Shown one piece after another: positions 19,518 to 23,515 of a stretch of DNA of 23,515 nt. Made by a program: the position numbers and the translations under genes. The notes beneath the pieces were generated by a model that ran no database searches, was not told where the DNA came from, and saw only the letters and a program-made list of their open reading frames with translations. The first letter of the stretch is position 1, and each line of letters opens with the position of its first letter. Source of the stretch: Bigelowiella natans CCMP2755 (Eukaryota > Cercozoa > Chlorarachniophyceae); assembly GCA_000320545.1 (NCBI GenBank), contig ADNK01001959.1, forward strand, positions 1-23,515. The letters run 5' to 3'.

Positions 19518-19819
19518 TATATGCATATTGACACAATACAAGATTATAACATTTATATTACGTATATTTATATAAAATTACCAAATAATACAAATAAATG
19601 TATTCCCAGGCGATGGATCACGAGAATGATGATGATGATCATGACCATTTTTAGTAAATACATGTAGCTAGATGCAAAGCGCATTTTTCACGGCGCAGTC
19701 CTATGATTGTACTTTTCTATAATTGCTGTCATTTCTCAGAAATACCGACATTGTGTTTTTACATCAGTGCTGATTGATGGTGGTTGTCCTAGTGAACGGA
19801 TTTCATGATCATGGTTTCA
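18953..19819. other. Convergent 3' intergenic region with two long (TA)n tracts
   Basis: The kinase (plus) and phosphatase (minus) genes end facing each other. TA runs lie at about 19382-19419 and 19479-19513, with AT-rich DNA to 19600. No credible gene was found. Confidence 0.65.
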
Positions 19820-20745
19820 TCACCAGTCCTTTGTGTGCATGCTCAGACAGGATCCAGATTCTAGCTCAATTTTGAGGGCAGTAATGCTGCAGTAGCCTGG
19901 ATAGCTTCTTTCCTTAGAGCGAGCAGCGGCTGTTGGTACAGTGCCAGATCCCCACATCCTGATAGGGAAGAATTATTCAAAACATGAACGATTTATTGCA
20001 GCATATCATGGATAATGTAATGCTGCTTTATCACGGATAATGTAATGCTGCTTTGTGTCGCTATGGAGAGTACCGAAGTGCCTGACAGCAGTCACCGTGG
20101 CTAGTAGCTACTACAGAGATAGGTGTCCCATCCTTGTTCTCTGAACTCGCCTTTCTTGCAATAGCGACGACAGCCTTCACCACTCTTTCCGCGCATGCCT
20201 CGAAAGTCTCGTAGTTCTTCTCGTCGTAGGCTCCGATTGCTGTGAGATTCTTCGGGTCATAGAGCTCCCATTTGATCCCGGACATGTACTCTAAGCTCTT
20301 TCCTTGAAAAGGACTCTTCACCTCGTTCATCCCTTCTTCTGTTTTGATTTTCGTCGAAATACCCAGCTTCTCGCAGACTATCTTCGCGGTCTCTTGAGCT
20401 CTCTGCATCGGGCTTGAGACCAGGAGCATTGGTCGGGGCCCTTTCAGCTCTGCCTCGCTGCGTTCTTTGAGAAACTGCCCCACAATCGCTGCTTGCTCCT
20501 TTCCCTTCTTTGAGATTCCAAATCCAGGAAGCCTTCCATAGAAAACCTGATGAAACAAGGACATTCACATTGACCGGTACTGCGCACAAGTACACCACAC
20601 AAACTTCTTGCGGCATCTACGTCGGCCAAAAAGCATCCATCCTCGCAATCAGGCAGTTGAGCTATGCAACCTGCCTCGGGTTCTCAACTTCCCCATGGCG
20701 GACAACGTACACCCAGACAGCCGGGGAGTCCTTTCTGGTGGCCAT
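19820..20745 (-). CDS. Histidine phosphatase (phosphoglycerate mutase superfamily), 228 aa, 3 exons
   Basis: Exons 20671-20745 (ATG), 20074-20546 and 19820-19958 (TGA) total 687 nt, exactly 229 codons. The phosphorylated-His motif is VYVVRHGEVENPRQ, with His about residue 17. It is followed across the first junction by VFYGRLPGFGISKKGKEQA, typical of the branch that binds phosphate near the start. SSPMQRAQETA supplies the second conserved Arg (about 74), and VVATSHGDCCQAL the second conserved His (about 175). The family transfers or hydrolyses phosphate through a phospho-His intermediate; members include phosphoglycerate mutase, broad-specificity phosphatases and fructose-2,6-bisphosphatase. 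The substrate cannot be named. No clear targeting peptide is seen, so a cytosolic location is likely. The length and motif spacing are normal. Confidence 0.93.
20006..20055. repeat. 25-bp tandem duplication in the last intron of the phosphatase gene
   Basis: Two copies of a 25-bp unit containing GGATAATGTAATGCTGCTTT abut at 20030/20031 with two differences. They begin 19 bases inside the intron 19959-20073 and so do not alter the protein. Confidence 0.85.
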
Positions 20746-22340
20746 TGACGGGAGTGTTCAATTGCGAGGCGCCCTGTTAGGTTCGATTTTTTGTGACTGC
20801 CACAGCTCGTGCTCGAGAATGCCTCCAAACCCAACATGGCATCTGTTTGCGGTGAACTCACAAGTGCGATGAATCTTCGATGATTTTGGGTCTAAATGTG
20901 CTGAGTGGGTGGCATCTACCTGTGGCAAGGTTGCTCACTGGAAAAACGAAAAGAATGTCAAAATTAGTAGGGAGAAAATTGCGAAAATGCCTCATCGTCA
21001 TCAAACCAAAATTCTGCTGGGGGCCCCCTCAGATGATCCAATCGTAGATCGTCATGTGGACATGGCCTTCAGGAAGTTTTTGCTCAGAGTGGAGGTCTTG
21101 CGCCGTCAGAATTTTGCTGCCAATGTCATTGCTTCTCAATGACCAAGTCATGCCATTTTGGCAAACCAGCTAGTTGATTTGCTAGTCACAGTCCTCACTG
21201 AAACCAGTTCGAGGCACTGCATTTTGCACGCTGCAAGTGTCTTGCAACACTTTGGAAATGTAGTTTTTCATCATTGTTTCATTGTTTCATTGTTTCATCA
21301 CATGATTGGCATGGCCGACGAAGTTGAAATCTTGATCAAGCAAAAGAGAATCGAGAGACGGATCCAAGTGTTTGCCAGAGACCTGAGCGCGAAATTGCAG
21401 GCGGCGTTGGGAGCGCCTCCCACGCTGTTCGCCGCAAGGTCCATCGGAATGAGGAAAACAAAAAGGAAAAAAATCGTCGCAGAAGAGAGTGTGTCATTTG
21501 GTTTCTTCAATGAAAACTTCAGAACTCTCTCACAACTCCATGCTGGGGACAGGGTTCGATGCATGGGGGCATTCGACTTGGCAGCGAGGCCGCAATGGAC
21601 ACAACGCATGTGCCCACTCAATTGATCTAGAAACGTTGAAATTGTTCGCGGCACCGCACATTGCAAAATGGTTTGCGAGAGCACGGCGTGGATTCGACTG
21701 CGATGCTGCACACTGTGGACACATCGTGCCAGTGTGCTTGCACTGCACTTTCAATCGCACGCCACGCGCGCGCTAGCGCGCGCCAAAAGCTCAATGTCAC
21801 TCGTCGTGTTCCGTGCATGCCAGCATGCTAGCATGCGGCATTGTGCTCGCTCATGCACATTGCTAGATTGAGTCAATTTTGCGATCGACACCACGATGCC
21901 CATGTGCACTTGGCAAGTTTTGCCATTTCTTTTGCTTGCTGTGGACATTGCTGGACTGCATGCTCATGTGCGCGTGCTGTCTTTGGACACAGCTGATGAT
22001 GCATCACGTGCATGCATGGACGCTACAAGCCCAGCTAGCCAGATGCAAGTGCAGGCTAGCAGGTGCATGTCTAGATGTTGACATCGCAGCGTCCAGATCA
22101 TTTTTCGGGATGCTGCCACATCGATCGGTCGTGCGCGCAAATCGAACCCAGCATGCATGCATGCACTTTTCTGTTGGTCGTGCAGTGGTTACCAACGTGG
22201 TGCAATGTGATGAGGAACTACGTCGCTGCGTCGTCATCTTCAACTTTGATGGGATCATCATTGCACATTGCAGACATTCAAAGGACACAAATGCCATCAT
22301 TGACGAACATGCCCATGCACTCTACTACAAGACGACGAGA
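20746..22340. other. TGCA/GCATGC-rich region with long but unconvincing open frames
   Basis: The composition changes here, with many TGCA, GCATGC, GTGCA and CATGC words. Open frames run on both strands: 20909-21142 and 21158-21625 plus, 21298-21711 minus, and a 353-codon frame 21879-22940 plus. Their proteins are rich in Cys, His, Met and Ala, overlap one another and show no known motif. Low stop density from the word bias can explain them. A short TTTCATTG repeat lies at about 21268-21298. A degraded mobile element, a non-coding locus or a lineage-specific gene cannot be excluded. Confidence 0.4.
21766..21836. repeat. Two perfect palindromes centred on CTAG
   Basis: An 18-bp perfect palindrome (GCGCGCGCTAGCGCGCGC, 21766-21783) and a 14-bp one (GCATGCTAGCATGC, 21823-21836) lie 39 bp apart. 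Both are centred on GCTAGC. Alternating purine-pyrimidine DNA of the first kind could form Z-DNA or a small cruciform. Confidence 0.85.
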
Positions 22341-22796
22341 TGTGCCGAGTTGTCTAGCAATGTACGGAGTAGTTTTATGCCGTTATCGCACGGAAGTAAT
22401 ACAGTACATTATTGTTGCTATCGTGCGTATTCTACTGAATTCTTTATCTCTTCCTCTCCTCTATTGCCTCCCCCTGTCCACCGCCAATTTCTTCTTTTTC
22501 TTCTTTGGCCTTCTTCCCCTCTTCTTCTACCTAATGCGACCTTCGCTACCATGCTCATCATTCCCACAACTGGGCGGAGTGGAGTGTACCTAATAATTAA
22601 AAATGCAATACCGTCAGCAACCGACAGGCAGCATTTAACAGCAGCCAAAGCGCAAGAATCCTTCGATACACACTACTGCAGTAGTGTCGTCTTCATTCTT
22701 GTACTTGTCGACCGACATGGTGGAATTTATTTTAGTATAAATAATATGTATTTAGAGGTTAAACTTCATTTCTATCGTAACTTCTTAATGTTATTA

Positions 22797-22862
22797 CTGC
22801 TACTCCTCCTCCTTCCCCTCCTCCTCCTCCTCCTCCTCCTCCTCCTCCTCCTACTACTACTG
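22797..22862. repeat. (CTC)n/(CTA)n pyrimidine-rich tract
   Basis: CTC repeats grading into CTA repeats. It is the longest polypyrimidine tract on the plus strand in this part and would suit a plus-strand acceptor near 22898. Confidence 0.85.
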
Positions 22863-22898
22863 CTGCTATTCGTTTGCATGGTACTATTACATTGTAAG

Positions 22899-23154
22899 CG
22901 TGAGCCATGTCGCCAGAAGGCGTATACTCGAAGCGAATGATTTCACTACAACTCTCAAATCTGCTTCCCCCCCTCCCTCTCCCCCTCCCCCTCCTCCTCC
23001 TCCTGGTGTTGCTTCTACGCCTCCGGTGAAGAAAGTCTTTGGGTTGGTAGCGGCAGGGAACGATGATGCTGAGACCTGCCCGTTCTGTCCAGGGTTGAAG
23101 GACCAGCATGGCAGCCATCTGTTTGTAGTTAGTGGCGTTATGTTACCGCAATGA
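22899..23154 (+). CDS. Possible terminal exon of an unknown plus-strand gene (strand unresolved)
   Basis: An open frame from a possible acceptor (TGTAAG, 22893-22898) to TGA. It has no ATG near its start, so it would have to be an internal or last exon. The protein reads RVSHVARRRILEANDF, then a proline-rich linker, then KKVFGLVAAGNDDAETCPFC and DQHGSHL. The CPFC...H...H spacing is loosely zinc-finger-like. The opposite strand is also open here (22759-23118) and gives FESCSEIIRFEYTPSGDMAH next to a plausible GTAATA donor, so only one of the two can be real. No function is assigned. Confidence 0.3.
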
Positions 23155-23212
23155 GCAGGAGGAGGACATAATTTGATACTCAAAATGGAGTGTGAGCTGG
23201 ATGCTGTCCTCT

Positions 23213-23233
23213 CCCCCCCCCCCCCCCCCCCCC
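23213..23233. repeat. C21 homopolymer
   Basis: A run of 21 C. A comparable C19 run lies at 73-91, C14 at 2793-2806 and C13 at 5628-5640. Long homopolymers are a general feature of this genome and a risk for assembly errors. Confidence 0.9.
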
Positions 23234-23287
23234 TTTCTTTCTATGTGACTGTCCGTGTGTGTGTGACTTGGGGATAAATTGCCAGAC

Positions 23288-23476
23288 CTTTCTCCGTACC
23301 ACCTCCTCCACATTTCCATCACGTTTTCGACGTCTGAGCAACACATGCAGCACATGCAGCTAGAAGACACTGTACATTTCCAGAAATCGGTTGTCCCAGC
23401 GCACGCCACGCTTATCTAGAGCATGCAGGTGGTGAGCAGACTGGCCCTCATAATCTCGGACCATCGGTGATTTCCT
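23288..23476 (-). CDS. Two exons of an unknown minus-strand gene entering from the right edge
   Basis: Proposed exons are 23376-23476 and 23288-23333. The first reads RKSPMVRDYEGQSAHHLHAL and DKRGVRWDNRFLE. The split codon joins in phase to RRKRDGNVEEVVRRK in the second, which ends at a GTCTGG donor. Charged, globular-looking composition and matching phases support them. Just upstream, in a different frame, 23454-23514 also reads like protein (ELPEIAQARQVVEEITDG). A frameshift or an unseen short intron near 23455-23460 could therefore link the two. Further minus-strand pieces to about 22550 are possible but not secure. The family is not recognised. Confidence 0.4.
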
Positions 23477-23515
23477 CTACGACTTGGCGCGCTTGGGCAA
23501 TCTCTGGTAATTCTC

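Noticed and set aside
21879-22940. A 353-codon plus-strand open frame as a real gene
   Set aside because: It ends by translating a CTC repeat, has a Cys/His-rich non-globular composition, overlaps other frames and has no motif. It is kept only as a note within the TGCA-rich region.

Overview
This window reads as nuclear DNA of an intron-rich eukaryotic microbe, probably an alga or another protist. The genes are cut into many small exons (29 to 120 nt is usual) with GT-AG borders. Donors are relaxed (GTA or GTG plus variable bases), and the introns are packed with di- and trinucleotide microsatellites. I spliced the genes by hand. The models rest on phase agreement at each junction, on family motifs that become continuous after joining, and on stops. 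The lineage cannot be fixed from this sequence. An octotricopeptide/RAP-type organelle RNA-binding protein and N-terminal targeting sequences fit a cell with a mitochondrion and possibly a plastid (inference).

Layout. About 1-7351, minus strand: a very large gene of at least 23 exons encoding a helical-repeat protein of the OPR/RAP ('NtLWAfAKL') type. It runs off the left edge, and one long exon is frame-broken at a run of 13 G/C. 7352-9053: no gene recognised. 9054-12070, minus: a complete 16-exon D-isomer-specific 2-hydroxyacid dehydrogenase, 387 aa. 12071-12718: presumed shared promoter. 12719-13430, plus: a 4-exon, 138-aa protein with a mitochondrial-type leader and a C-terminal membrane segment, family unknown. 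14392-15210, minus: a single-exon, 272-aa, very basic protein with a THO1/MOS11/SARNP-like motif. 15722-18952, plus: a 14-exon STE20-group (OSR1/SPAK/Fray-like) kinase. 19820-20745, minus: a complete 3-exon, 228-aa histidine phosphatase (phosphoglycerate mutase superfamily). 20746-22340: TGCA/GCATGC-rich DNA with long but unconvincing open frames and two CTAG-centred palindromes. 22500-23515: fragments of one or two genes whose strand is unresolved. Exons of an unknown minus-strand gene are most believable at 23288-23476.

The genes do not form a pathway. They look like ordinary neighbours in a nuclear genome: organelle RNA metabolism, nuclear mRNP factor, kinase, metabolic dehydrogenase and phosphatase. 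Most of the many apparent open frames in the window are translations of microsatellites and were discarded.
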